Shown here: piece after piece, positions 11,193 to 23,487 of the stretch | Layout of the letters: every line of letters begins with the position of its first letter | How positions within the stretch are numbered: the stretch's first letter is position 1 | NCBI GenBank assembly: GCA_963920635.1 | Contig: OY987307.1 | Span: forward strand, 20,351,735 to 20,415,734 | Direction: 5' to 3' | DNA length: 64,000 nt | Source of the DNA: Pseudeuparius sepicola | Lineage: Eukaryota > Arthropoda > Insecta > Coleoptera > Anthribidae | The notes under the pieces: generated by a model | Told to the model about the DNA's origin: nothing | What the model saw: the letters and a program-made list of their open reading frames with translations, nothing else | Database searches by the model: none | Made by a program: the position numbers and the translations under genes

Positions 11193-11947
11193 TTTTTCAT
11201 TAATATTTGATTCGCGCGTTTTAAATTCTTAAGCACAAATAAATATTTCAAAAGATTTAGCATATAATAGATTAGATTTAGAAAAAAATGAAAACGTTCA
11301 TATAAATTGTATGTACCTAGGTGGCGGTTGTTGTGGATTTACTTTGCTGGTCCATTTCAATTGGATCTGCAATGACTGATATAGCAGAACTAGACGGTTT
11401 TCTTTTATTGTGTTGACAAGATTTGCAAACGGTTAAGTAGGAAGCAAAGCGAGCCAACCAGATATAAAAATTAATCGGAATGGCCTATAGGAATGATTCA
11501 TATGCGGATGGTTACCGACCATAGCGTAGTCTTTAATACGTGATTGTTAATGAATTAAAGCTGACAACCGGAAAATTAGGAATAAGTGCATAACTCATCG
11601 TATATAGCTTCCGATTTTTTCGTCTCACATCGTGTACAAAAAGTACAATCCGTGCAAGAGAGATTTAAAGAAAGTTCCTGTTTTTTTTGTAGAAGTTAAG
11701 TGCTATCGATGCTTATCCGAATGTGCAGTACCTATTTCTTTAATGGTCATTAAGCTGGCTATCGGAGTTTCTTCAAGGTAAAAAGTCTTTTCCTTTTTTT
11801 CGGTTTAATTGTTTTACATTAACTTTTCTTCTATGTTTCCCGTAGGTTTTCCCCTGAATGAATTTCCTCACTAGAGGCTGAATTATAAACGCACAGCTCG
11901 CCTTTATTGAAATGTTATTGAATTAATAGTCAATATTACTTTGTTTT
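11193..11947. repeat. Direct duplication, copy 2 (~0.75 kb)
   Basis: Second copy of the segment at 6931-7641 in the same orientation, with a small insertion near 11690-11740 and scattered changes. Sequence outside the copies is unrelated, and this copy is not followed by a zinc-finger exon. Confidence 0.85.
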
Positions 11948-11949
11948 CT

Positions 11950-12640
11950 TTTTGTCGAGCGTTATTAAGGAATTAAAAATGGGTGACTCAAGGCTCCGAC
12001 TCAGGGCCATCCCGAGACTTGTTTTGTTGTTCCGTTTAGCATCTAAAAATCGGCGTATTTCGCATGAAATTCTCCGGCGAAGGTTTTTTGCGATCGAGTG
12101 AAAAAATCGAAGAAACGCGTAGGAAATATTAATCGTTCCTTCGGCACGAATATCGTGAAAAACATTAATTTCCATTTTTTGCAAGGCGAGAACTGTGGCC
12201 GGTCCAGCATTACAATGTTGTCACTTTTTATGGGTTGATTATCACGAAATCTATATAGAAACATGCCCTGTGGGGTTCCATTAAATAATGCTGCCAAATA
12301 ACAGCGGTATAGTGCGAAATTAGAGCATGTGGTCACGAGATATTCTTTTCCGAGATAATATTTCCCTTGTTTCCAAGGCATAAATATTTGTTTTTATAAC
12401 GACCATAAAAGAATATTTACAACACCGTAATTAGAGACGTTTTTATAACTAGTTAAAACGGGAGATATAATTTCTTGCAGAAACTGTTATGGGCAGAGAC
12501 GTCTACAATCGAAGCAAATAAAAATGACACGGATCTATTACACGAAGAAATGATACGCTTATATTATTATGCTCAAGATTTACAAATGATTTATTTTGTA
12601 CATTTTTTTATTAATTAACTGAGTGAAACTGGTGCACTAA
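11950..12640. other. Unassigned intron stretch
   Basis: Moderate GC in 11980-12330 and two overlapping minus-strand open frames there, but no motif, no splice context and no repeat structure that I can support. Possibly a conserved non-coding block. Confidence 0.3.
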
Positions 12641-12642
12641 TA

Positions 12643-13030
12643 ACATATTTTTTTTACTACTAACCTGGGAAATCACCATTATTTACCTCATTCCTCTAAT
12701 GAGAAGTAATATTTCTCTACCTAGGTAAATAATGATAATAAAAAAATACCTAGGTAAATAATGAAAAATTTTCTATGTGACATTTAAAAATTAGTGTCAC
12801 TTTATTAGCTTGACAACTGAACTCACAGGCTACTTGATATTTTGAAGTATTTGAAAAAAGCGAGAAATGACTAAAATATGGCAATATTTCAATGTTAGTA
12901 GTAAAAAAAATCTATATACACTTCGGTCGCATATTATATCCTTCGGCGCTACGCGCCTCAGGATATAAAAATACTCGATAGATAATGGCTCACTTCTCAA
13001 CGTAGGTGTATAATATACTATTTTTTATTT
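12643..13030. repeat. Dispersed repeat with aggtaaataatg motifs, copy 1
   Basis: Contains cctaggtaaataatga twice, gacttgatattttgaagta-type text and gcaatatttcaatgttagta followed by tatatacacttcggt. The same blocks occur in reverse complement at 27165-27390. It includes a short palindrome tcggcgctacgcgcc. Probably a MITE or its remains. Confidence 0.6.
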
Positions 13031-13894
13031 GCAGGAATGCAAGGTGCTTCGAGTGGTGTATATCTCAAGCGATAGAACTTTCTTGTATTCCCAAAGTCCC
13101 CAATACATTTAGGTAAGTTTTTCAGACATTCATATTTGATTTGTTAAAAGGGACGTTCAGGTCAACCAAGATTGCACGGGAATGAATTCCGTGTTTGCCA
13201 TGTTCATCTGTGGACTAGATAAGATATTACTTGAACAGAAAATGTTCAAACACGTTTGTGGAGGGTAAAAATCGTCGTATATATTAAATACAGATTTTGT
13301 TGTGTTACCTATACCCCAAGTCACCTTCTCTCAGCCTTAAAGAGTTTGAAAAATTGAATGGGTTTCGGCTGCGAGCACGTAAATGTTAATAAAGAGGAAG
13401 AGGTGTATTTTCGTGCAAATTATATTTATAAAATTAGCATGTTAAAGCGCTTTCGGCTACATAGCCAAGAGAACATGACACAACTTAGAGAAAAGTCAAC
13501 GATTTTAATATAAAAAAATTATAAATAGAAAAATATTTTTAAAAACAAGCTTTTATTTAAATGCTTTGAAAAGAACAAAATAAACTTTATAATAAATCGA
13601 ACCAAGACAAACCCATAATTTTGTTACATTGTACAACTGTATAATATGATATAAAAGCTTGTCGAGAGATTATCGTGTGTAATTTCTTTTATAGAAAGAT
13701 ACATTTTCTACTTTCAAGATATATATATTCTCGCGACAAGCTTTTATATCATATACAGTTGTATAATGTAACAAAATTATGGGTTTGCCTTGGTTTGATT
13801 TATTATAAAGTTTATTTTCTTCTTTTCAGAGCATTTAAATAAAAGCTTGTTTTTAAAAATATTTTTTTATTTATAATTTTATTTTAATTTTTTT

Positions 13895-14195
13895 AGTTCT
13901 ACTCTTCAAGCCCTTTCATTTAATGCCCATATTAAGGGAAAAGAAATTGTAATCCGCCGTGTTGGAGCGGCGGCCATATTGAATTTAGTGTGATGTCGTT
14001 TTATATTAAGGGGGTTTACAAAAAATACATTATCCGCCATCTTGGAGCGGCGGGCATGTTGAATTTAGTGTGATGTCACTAACTCTATCGTTATCTATTC
14101 TTCGAGCCCTTTTATTTGATACCCATATTAAGGGGATTGACAAAACATACATCATCCGCCATCTTGGAGCGGCGGCCATTTTCAAAGTATTACAA
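13895..14195 (+). repeat. Three direct copies of a CCGCCATCTTGGAGCGGCGG unit
   Basis: Units near 13929, 14003 and 14127 each read atattaaggg, then atccgcc(a/g)t(c/g)ttggagcgg, then gcggccat or gcgggcat. Units one and two continue with ttgaatttagtgtgatgtc. An upstream ttcaagccctttcattt motif recurs before unit three. Spacing is 74 and 124 bp. A small tandem array within the composite element. Confidence 0.75.
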
Positions 14196-14362
14196 TATTT
14201 AGTATTGCATATTGCATTGTCACCGAAACTAAAGGTGTATGCAAAATTTCAGCTCAATCGGATGTCAGGAAGTGGTTCTAATTCATCTTGCAAGATTTGA
14301 CCTAAACGCATACATACAATCCTACAATCATACATTGCAAGTTAAATAAAAGCTTGTAAAAG

Positions 14363-14513
14363 AGGAACTAAATTTCTTTGGCTATGTGATACTCACATGT
14401 CAGGTATGTATAGAAAATTGGAGCAACTGAGTTTAATACAGGTATAGTTGCTCCAATTTTCTGTACACACCTGACATGTGAGTATCACATATCCAAAGAA
14501 ATTTAGTTCCTCT
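14363..14513. repeat. Near-perfect 150-bp palindrome
   Basis: gaggaactaaatttctttgg, tgatactcacatgtcagg and aaaattggagcaact are all answered in reverse complement, leaving a ~20-bp loop near 14430. The arms are almost identical, so the element is young. Confidence 0.85.
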
Positions 14514-15129
14514 TTTTCATATTAAAATCGTTGACTTTTCTCTAAGTTGTGTCATGCTCTCTTTTAGGTGGTACTGATGATGGCTATGTAGCCGAAAGCG
14601 CTTTACCATGCTAATTTTATAAATATAATTTGCACGGAAACACACCTCTTCCTCTTTATTAAAGTATTTGGTGTTGGCGTCACTTATGTTGGAGTACAAT
14701 AATTATTACTACTGGTGCATGACTTCTACGCTAATGCCTTTTGTAAAAGGATTTTTTAAATTTATAATATCTGATTCTAAGAAAAAGAGTCTCTTGTAGA
14801 AGTTTCATGGGTGTCTCACTTTTTGGTAAATTTGGAAAAAAAATAATACGTTGCATGGTATAGGCAAGGGAAAATGCCAAAATTAATAGAGATGATGGTG
14901 TTTTTAGCTTTTTTTTACTTTTGTCATGCCACTGGTGCCTCTAATTATTGATAACTAAGGGTTTATACACACATATTTGTAAAAAAATATTAACGTTTTT
15001 CGGGGACAAACTTCTAGTGTCTAACTTCAAAGTTATTAGAGTACCTATGTGGGTAGAAAGCCTTCGGGTAGTACCTAGTTCCTCCCCAGGCAAGAAAGAA
15101 TAAAAGAGTATGTTGTATGTCTGCATATA

Positions 15130-15620
15130 ATATCACCCGTTACTTTCCTGACCGACCTTACACCGTGCGCCCACTGCATCTCGGCCGCGTTGGAGAGAGA
15201 GACAAATATAGCCTCATCATACAAGGATAAAATAAAAATTAACACAAGTTCATTCACTCACTCGATATTTTATTGTAACCTTACTAACCTATCGCAACTG
15301 CGGGCGCGTTGCGCCAGGACCGTACTACTCGGTTTCCATAATCGAATCCTCGCGCGCGCTGTAGAAAGTTTTTACCGGCCGGCGCGGCGTTCCCGGCCGG
15401 GACGACGCGATTCGGCGGGCACAACATAGAATGCGGCCTTGCTTAATAGTAATAAACGGCGATTAGTATTATAGCTCGGTTTTTAAATGGCGTGTCCATA
15501 TTCAGCGCCGTGTTATAGGTAGTTCGTTACACTCGATCAAACTGCGGCCGCGTATGTGCCGTTCGAACGCGATAGATGCATTCGCAGCGTTTTCTTCTTA
15601 ATGAAAATTTGTATGGAATA
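15130..15620. promoter_or_regulatory. GC-rich intron block, candidate enhancer or CpG-rich element
   Basis: Carries CpG-rich text (gcgggcgcgttgcgcc, ggccggcgcggcgttcccgg, ctgcggccgcg) next to homeodomain-type cores (taatagtaataaacg, cgattagtatt). There is no repeat structure. Open frames here have no recognisable domain. Confidence 0.3.
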
Positions 15621-15664
15621 AAAGCGCCTTACATCCAGGCAGTGGCCTCTAGTGGGTTAATGAC

Positions 15665-15682
15665 GGGGGGGGGGGGGGGGGG
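15665..15682 (+). repeat. Run of 18 guanines
   Basis: An uninterrupted G run in an AT-rich region. It could form a G-quadruplex on the plus strand; run length is prone to sequencing error. Confidence 0.9.
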
Positions 15683-16084
15683 CTCCGTTTAAAAAAATAG
15701 GTGGGTACCTACTTTTTGCATAATTAATATAAAAAGTACATAAAACAATAATTCCCGTTTTTAAGAAGTTAATAACGCAAAACAGTGTATTTAATTTGTG
15801 GCATCCACATAATATCGCGTAAAATTGCGAGTTGCAACTTTATCCGGTTGAGATAATTGCAAATCAGGAGTTGGTCTTGTGTCAATCATGTCAAAGTTTT
15901 AATCTTTTTAATAAAAGAAATACAACAAAAATAAAAAAAACAAAAGTACTTTTGCGGACGTTCACGGACCAATCACATCACACCGTGACACATACGAATA
16001 AAAAAGTTTTAGATAAAAGTTGTGTGCAATTTTATGCAGTTTTCTGGGACAGTAAAAAATTTTATACAAGGTTTTGCACAAATA

Positions 16085-16600
16085 CGTGACAAACCAAACT
16101 TATATTTTTTGTTTAAAGAGGGGCACCCTATATAGGTATTTTTGCATTTTTGAAATCTGCTCGTCAAAACAATCAAAATGATATAAAATTTTAAATCAGT
16201 CTCTTTTTCCGTTTTTGAAATATTCTGTTTTAAAATTTTATACCTACTAAATTTAGTTAGCTTGAATTTGTGGATCTGGTGATGAAGATCAATAAATAAA
16301 GATCAAGGCAATTACAAAAAATGTTTGTTTTAACAAAGTGAATAACGTAATAAAATTACAAAATGTTTAGGAGCTTTTTCAGATTTTACTGATATTCTCA
16401 AAATAAAATATAAGAATTTCAGGAAAATCTTAAAAGCTCCTAAACAATTTGAGTTTTTATATGTTATTATCTTGGTTAAAATAAATATTGTTTTGTTATT
16501 GTATTGATCGTCTATCACGAGGTGCACAAATTCGAGTTAAATAAATTTAGTATAAAATTTTTAAACGGAATATTTCAAAAACGGAAAATGATAATGACAG
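16085..16600. mobile_element. Inverted-repeat element, copy 1 of the family also at 62.5 kb
   Basis: Left blocks gcaccctatata, tcaaaatgatataaaa, tttttccgtttttgaaat and tatacctactaaatttagtt pair with right blocks aaataaatttagtataaaa and atttcaaaaacggaaaa. The core palindrome is gtttaggagcttt against aaagctcctaaac. The left half recurs at 62505-62815. Confidence 0.7.
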
Positions 16601-17218
16601 ACAGTTTTACAATCTGTTATTGCCTATTTACTTAGTTTCGGTACGAAGTAGCTAGTAGCTAGTTTATAGTTTTTACTATAGCTTGAAGACAATTCTCGAA
16701 ATAGTTTAACATATAATATTTAAAGTGCAAATAGCACTTTCTCCTAGCAATAACACGAATCAATAATGAAACAATAGCTTCTTTCGTGAATTTTTTTAAT
16801 TTTTTTAGAATGCAGGTCTATTGATCCCAAAAAATTTTGTTTCGATTTTTTGTCCGGACAATGCCTTAAAAAATAATTACTCAAATTCCCGCTAGGGCCT
16901 TGAAGCCAGGGCCTTATTAGATCACTATGTGGCTGAAATTTTGTGGAGCCATGTTTATAACAAGCTGTGTTGAGAAAATATCGATTTGGATATAACGTTT
17001 AAACGGAGAGCCGATAAATTTGAAGGTTGGCAAAGACGCCAGTAAAGAATATATTTGCGCATGACTGATACTGATTATTAATTTCGCGGTATATTTAATG
17101 TATAGGTACTGCAAACAGTTTAGATACTTAATAAAAAATTGAAATTGTTTATTTGTCAGTACCTTGCATTTGATGTGTTCTTCTACAATGTCTTCTAAGG
17201 TGATTTCTATCTTATGAG

Positions 17219-18069
17219 ACCGGGAGATAGTGACAGATTTTTGGACGTGATTTTACTCAGTATACCTTTCAAAGGGCATTATGTTGTGTATATTCTCACA
17301 ATAATAAGGTATGAATTAGAGAGTCATCCTGGGTTCTTCATATGAAAAACCGAGTTTTAATTTATTCGAGAAATGTGCGTTTTGATATGATTTTAGTCAG
17401 GCTGCCATGTGTTTTATATTAAACATCAAAATAGAAAATTCCTCGGAAAGCCATATAGGCATACCGTTAGCGTGGGCCCAAAGGGATATTATTGCCACGT
17501 GAACTTGTATTTTAATAATAATTAATTTTTCCACGTCTCTGGATAGGCTGCCAATGAGAAGTATGCAAGTTCTTGTTGTGAAACTGCTGGAAAAATGATG
17601 GCATACCGTTTGCGCATGTCGCATGTCCAAATACAGTTTAAATCGAATATTTTTAATCATATAAACGATTTATTATATGTAAAGTGTACTTGGACATGCG
17701 CAAACGCTTTTCTTCAGCAATTTTATGACAAGAACTTACATACTTATCATTGGCAGCCTGTTCAGAAACGTGGAAAAAATACTTATTAAAATACAAGTTC
17801 ACGTGGCAATAGTAGCCCTTTGGGTCCACGTTAACGTTTCCGAGGATTTATCAATTTTGAACTTTGTTATAAAACACATGGCAGCCTGACTAAAATCATA
17901 TCAAAACGCATATTTTTCGAATAAATGAAAACTCACTGTTCCATATGAAGAACCCAGGATGACTCTCTGATTCATACCTTATATTATTGTGAAAATATAA
18001 GCAACATAATGCCCTTTGGAAGGCGTACTGAGTAAAATCACGTCCAAAAATCTGTCACTATCTCCCGGT
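17219..18069. mobile_element. Foldback element, ~850 bp, with ~425-bp arms
   Basis: Left end accgggagatagtgacagat and right end atctgtcactatctcccggt are reverse complements, and pairing continues through catcctgggttcttcatatg and tcaggctgccatgtg into the centre, where the loop is about 17640-17690. Copies of each arm differ by scattered changes. No transposase. Confidence 0.85.
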
Positions 18070-18978
18070 ACATATTGTCATCGTTGTAAAATTGAACAAC
18101 CAAACACATTATTCAGAACATTCAATTCCAGTCAATTCCCAATAACTCTGAAAGTTACCCGCTACCTTTAGAAATGCTTCCATTATTAATAGCAGAAAAT
18201 GCCGCCCTTGTGATTGCCTGGAATTATACAAAATTGCGTTTTTCCGTTTTTCTTTGTCTCGTTTTCCGAGAACAAAAACTCGCCGGCCCGGCTGTTTTCA
18301 TTTTGTTTGTGAGCGCGTGAGAAAAGCTCACCTGCTCGCTTTATAGAAAAGAATTATACTAAAAATTCTTCAAGTAGAAGTTATTTCTATGAAAAAGTTT
18401 CGGCTTTTCAAACGAACCATCTCTCATCCTCTCGTCTTGCTAAATTATCAGGAACTCCGCTTTTATCGACCAAATCAAAAAGATATTGCTGAGATCTAGC
18501 TAAGAATTTATTAGATGACACCTATAGATAAGTATTTTTAGTTCTGTGGTTTTAGGGCAAAAGTGTTTATGTGAGAATTAGATATTGAGATATTGACATA
18601 AACTATTTTTGATTTTGCAACACAGCATTAATTCTTCCAGTATTTCTAGGTGAATTTGTGTTATGTGTTAGTGCTATGAGAAAGTTTCTTACTTCTTCTT
18701 GACTCAAACAGATTTTTATGACAAAATACGTTTTTCTTGGGAGATATGAAAACTAAAACTATATTTTTTTTGTTAGTGAAGAAGTTACGATAGAAATTCG
18801 GGAAAAAAATTGCATGGCATTCTTACCTATATAAATTGTAAAAAACAATTTTTATGTATAGTTGACAAATTCAGGTTAAATATGTATTTCTGCTTAATTT
18901 TTGGCTACCAGTTTTATACCCACAGTTACATCATCAGGCCACAGGAATATCACAGCAAGTGTAGAGCTCAAATATATA
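18070..18978. other. Unassigned intron stretch
   Basis: Contains a small GC-richer patch (18260-18340) with gccggcccggctgttttc. Otherwise AT-rich with no visible repeat ends or exons. Confidence 0.35.
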
Positions 18979-19659
18979 CAGTGTGGTCCATAGAGTTGGA
19001 AACAAGTATGAACAAGTTTTTACTGTTGATATATTAAAAAAAAAGTATTCTGGGGAATCTTTTCTGCATGTTTAATAACTCAAGAATCGATTTTGACATA
19101 TGTCAAATCACCACCAATATGGCGGCAATTAAAAAAAAACTACCATTAACTTAAGAAAAGCTATGTTAAAAATGACGAGGTATCACAAAAAGTTATTTGA
19201 AAAAGTTATATAGACTTAGTAAAATTTTTTGTAAAAATTTGTGTTAAGACTCAATGTAGGTACAGCACGTACCTGGTGATTCAACATTTTGACCCATAAA
19301 ATGGCTTTTTTCGGTCTGTAGCGAGCAACACGCATAATTTTAAACTTTTGGTCAATACAAATTTTAATCTATGTAATTAGTCACATTTTAAGATGAAAAT
19401 TATTTAAAAATATTTATCACAATGGCAGTTATTAGACTTATTTCGCAAATGCTGTAATTTTCGATTTTTTTTTTGGTAACTGCCTCAAATTTCTTAACTT
19501 AATGGTAGTTTTTTGAAATTGCTGCCATATTGGTGGTGATTTGACATATGTCAAAATCGATTCTTAGGTTCTTGGACATGCAGAGAAGATTCCCCAAAAT
19601 ACTTTTTTTAATATCCTAACAATAACAAAATCCCATTTGTTGCGAACTCTTTCGCACTG
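18979..19659. mobile_element. TA-flanked foldback element, 681 bp, CAGTG ends
   Basis: Starts cagtgtggtccatagagttg and ends caactctttcgcactg-like, both flanked by TA. Long arms include gacatatgtcaaatcaccac and atatggcggcaatt against the reverse complement. The arm region tcgattttgacatatgtcaa is itself palindromic. Confidence 0.8.
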
Positions 19660-19760
19660 TACATCCAAAACAGAAATTACGAGATAAAGGGTCTTATTTA
19701 ACCCCGTATGAGTTATCTTTAGCAACTGTTTTTTTTTATTTCATTATCGATGGACTTTTT

Positions 19761-20530
19761 TATTTCCCGTTTAGTGCTATGAAGCAATTTTTCGTAGCAC
19801 AAAAAATGTGGTTGCCATGGTAACTGATTTCATTTTTTAAATGGCACCATATACTTTTTTTGGTGAAAATTGATACATTGGAACTTTCTGAATGCGATAC
19901 AATACAATTTTAATGAAGGTCTCGTAAGAAAAAAATACAAAAAAATAAGTTTCCTATTATGCTATTGACAATGTTTATCAAAATAATTATTAACATCAAG
20001 TTAGCCATGCCAAAATCAGGACAATGCGACACTGTCACTAGCTGTGTAACTGTGTACATTGTTACACTAAACGTAATTTTTTACTCAATTTTCTGTGCAC
20101 TTAAGTACTTAGTATGTTAACCTGTATTCTTTCCGTTTCACTTAATTCAAGCGCCATCATAACTTACTAAGTACTTAAGTACACAGAAAATTGAGTAAAA
20201 AAAGTACGTTTACTGTAAAAATGCACACAATTACAAGCAACTGACAGCTAGTGACAGTTTCCCATTGTTATGATTTTGGCATGGCTAACTTGATGTTACT
20301 AACTATTTTGTTAAACATTGTCAATAGCATAATAGAAAACTTAATTTTTTGTATTTTTTTCTTATGTGACCCCATTAAAATTGTATTATATCGTATTCAG
20401 AAAGTTCCAATGTACCAATTTTCACCAAAAAACGTATATGGTGCCATTTAAAAAATCAAGTCGGTTACCATGGCAACCACATTTTTTGTGCTACGAAAGA
20501 TTGCTTGATATCACTAAACGGGAAATAATT
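19761..20530. mobile_element. Foldback element with gttgccatggtaac arms
   Basis: The left tttcgtagcacaaaaaatg, gttgccatggtaac and atggcaccatatac return in reverse complement on the right. A central palindrome contains ttactcaattttctgtg / cacagaaaattgagtaaa. A one-ended relative at 52955-53150 shows that the family's right end extends to about 20621. The left end is not clear. Confidence 0.8.
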
Positions 20531-20779
20531 TCCCCTAACACTTTTATTAAAACAAGTTTTTCATATGAGGAATATTTTAAGAAATATAAGCAATATTCCA
20601 CAATTTCCATCCACACTATATAGACAGAATAATGTTAAACAGTTAGAAGACAAAGAATTTAAACGAACCATCACCATTATCACGCAGCCACCAGCCGAAA
20701 GAATCCTTTTGTACAGTTTAACGTTACAGCCCCCCCCTCAAGATCTATAATTTGGAAATATTACTCTTTCATCGGTTTT

Positions 20780-21130
20780 ATTATAAAAAGCTTTTAAGGG
20801 ACGCAGGAAAAATCGCCCTGTCTCCCCCCCCTTCGTGGTCTGAAGCCGGATCCGAGTCGCGTAGCTGCAAATTGGTATGAATGGCGGGGCGGCCGAAAAA
20901 TGATGAAGGGTTAAGAAGTGACCTACATGACTCACCGACGAGGGGACCGAACGGCTGTCGAAAGGGCCACAAAGGGTTTGTTACCGTGACGGCTTTTTTT
21001 CTCAGTCGAGGTCGGGTTACATGAAACTGGTCGTTTCAGAGTTTTTTTGTACTTTCCGTTTCGGTTAAAGTCCGAGATGTTGAGGCAGGTGGAAGCGACA
21101 AAATCGGATTTTCCAATAACAAGCGTTATT
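20780..21130. promoter_or_regulatory. GC-richer block, candidate regulatory DNA
   Basis: Unique sequence with cgtggtctgaagccggatcc, atggcggggcggcc and cgaggggaccgaacggc. Overlapping minus-strand frames do not resemble known proteins. Candidate by composition only. Confidence 0.25.
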
Positions 21131-21244
21131 TTCAATTTTACGGTATGTCTTAACAGTCACACACGTGTAGCTGGGATTATTGTTTGGATATAAATACGTA
21201 TACACACCTACAGTGACCGTCATAAATTTGGACACATAACATGT

Positions 21245-22135
21245 GAATTTGTTTTTAACCGACTTCAAAAAAGGAGGGGTTATCAATTCGGTTGTATTTT
21301 TATATATTTTTTATGTTTGTTACCTCAGAACTTCGTCATTTATAAACTGATTTGGACAATTCTTTTTTTATTTGAAAGGGTGTACCTACAGAATGATGGT
21401 CCCATTCAAATTTGAAGAAAAAATTCCACCCCTAAGGGTGGACAAATAGGGGATGTAATTTCATATAACCTATTTCGATTATTCTTTTTTATTAGAAAGG
21501 ATAATTGCCAGGGGATTTTTTCAATTTAGGGCGTTTCATTTATTTGGAGTATATTTGGAAAATGTACCATTTTTATTGGTCCTTTGGATAACCAGAAATC
21601 ATTACAAAAACCAATGACTTCAAAACCTATAGACAGGTTTGTTTCGATAAACGCTTGACGCCCAGAACTAATCACAATCTAAGCGCTCCATTAAATTATT
21701 TCGAAAATGTCGCGAGATTGTCAGAAATTGCGCCTTTTTGTCGAGCCGTAGCTAACTTATTTCGACTCTGGGCTAGGAGGCTGGCATCGTTAGACTATCC
21801 CCCGAGTCTTCAGCTGAGGTTCCGATGCTTCCGGCGCCCCCAAACAAGAAAAAACACGCGATATCTAAGTGTGATTCTGGAGGAACTATAACCGGGAATC
21901 ACCGGGTGTATAATTGGTTGATGGTTGACTTTCTGTCTTTGTTTGTAGCATATTTTTAGAATAGTATGGATATATTTAATCTTGGAGTCAAAATAAAGGG
22001 CATTTTAACAATGGGGCACCACGTCTATAGGTTTTGACGTCATTGACAAAAACCTTGGTACGGGTTCTTGCAAGTGGCCGATTTTCAAATTTCAATTCTA
22101 ATTCTTGGCCTTAGTAAGGAGAAATAAAAAATAAA
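21245..22135. repeat. Dispersed repeat with accgacttcaaaaa motif
   Basis: Begins near ttaaccgacttcaaaaaagg then aggggttatcaattcggt, a phrase common at the ends of insect transposons (from memory). It continues with a unit ccacccctaagggtgg then aataggggatg that is repeated at 22320 and 22440. The part at 21640-21890 is GC-richer and may be unique host sequence. Confidence 0.5.
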
Positions 22136-22138
22136 AAT

Positions 22139-22660
22139 AAAACCGACTTCAAAAATTTGCCGGTATGCACACTCCACTAAAAATTAAAAAAAAATAACAA
22201 AAAAATAACTCGACTTCACAAATTTGCCCGTATGCACATTTCAACTAAAATTTTAGAGGTGAAAGGTGAAAGTACTAGAAAGGGATTACTTTAGGAGTGG
22301 CCCCATTTAAATTTGAAGAAAAAAATTCCACCCGTAAGGGTGGAAAATAGGGGATGAAATTTCATATTGGACCGATTTCGATGATCCTTTCTTTATTAGA
22401 AAGGGGGTACCTTAGGTGTGGTCCCATTTAAATTAAAAAAAAAATTTCCACCCCTAAGGGTAGGTTAATAGGGGATGAAAGTTCATATTGGACCGATTTG
22501 GATGATTCTTATTAGATAACTGAATTTAGAATGATATTTCTAAAATTTTAGTTGAAATGTTTATACGGGCAAATTTGTGAAGTCGGTGTCATTATTTGTT
22601 AATTTTTTTTTAATTTTTAGTGGAGTGTGCATACGGGCAAATTTTTGAAGTCGGTTTTAA
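22139..22660. mobile_element. Inverted-repeat element with internal tandem units
   Basis: Left aaaccgacttcaaaaatttg and tatgcacactccacta pair with right tagtggagtgtgcata and caaatttttgaagtcggttt. A second nested pair uses aatttgcccgtatgcac. Between the arms two ~115-bp direct units carry cccatttaaatt, ccacccstaagggt and ttcatattggaccgattt. Confidence 0.8.
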
Positions 22661-23318
22661 TTTTTTTCTTAAATTTTTTTTTATTGTCAATATCTAATAG
22701 AACATTTTATTCTTAAACAAACGTCTCTCTGCATTGTTCCATACTAAAAATATGCTTATCAAAGTATAGATATATGTATAGGTACTTCTTTTCGGGTACG
22801 AGGGAGAAGTGGTTAAAAATTAAAGTAGGTACCCCTATTTTTCATGTTAAAAAAGTCATTAAGAAAAGTTGTTTAAAAAAATTTCTCCTAATTTATAACG
22901 AAAACGGGATATTGCAGAGATGAGAATATCCCTTGCCTAGTAATTAGAAATTTGGATTAATCGAAATTAGTTCGTAAAAATCATCATTTTTTATGTTCAT
23001 TAAGCAAAAACAACAGGAACTCAAATAAATTTGAAGTACCTAGGTATTTAGAAAATAAATACACCCAATATTTTTGTTGTAACAGCCCGCTGTAATTTTG
23101 GGTTTGACTTCTTCGATCAATTATTATAAATAACTTCTCTTAATGATATTTTTTTAACATTTCGAAATGGGAACTTTTTCACTTTTTTTGAAACTCCCTC
23201 GTTCACGAAAATTTATGATAGACACTATAATGTTGACAAATAAGAGAAAACGCTGGCTATACTATAAATATACTACTATAATACAGAAGCTTATAGAAGG
23301 GCTAAAAATTTATTTTTT

Positions 23319-23403
23319 TAATTCCGACTTTAAAATCGGAATTAGCGTTAATTTCGACCTTAAAGACGGAAATAATGTATTTCCAACTTTAAAGTCGGAA
23401 TTA
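23319..23403. repeat. Three consecutive ~30-bp hairpin units
   Basis: Three units in a row each form a small hairpin on a ttwaa-type core: ttccgactttaaaatcggaa, then tttcgaccttaaagacggaa, then ttccaactttaaagtcggaa. Separators are about 10 nt. Confidence 0.7.
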
Positions 23404-23487
23404 AGGCTGTAATGATAATACGAGCTTTTAAAGTTGATTTAAAGAAAATAATTTTATCAATAACTGTAGTTTTTGGACTAATCTAAC

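Larger units (their letters stand above)
13388..14664. mobile_element. Composite of nested palindromes
   Basis: Outer arms of ~125-145 bp (13388-13511 and 14519-14664) share aaagaggaagaggtgt, ctttcggctacatagcc and gagaaaagtcaacgatttta in opposite orientation. Inside are a second palindrome at about 13528-13875 (aaacaagcttttatttaaat, ataaaagcttgtcg) and a third at 14363-14513. The right outer arm has a ~20-bp insertion (near 14565-14583) absent from the left. This looks like repeated insertion of foldback elements. Confidence 0.75.
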
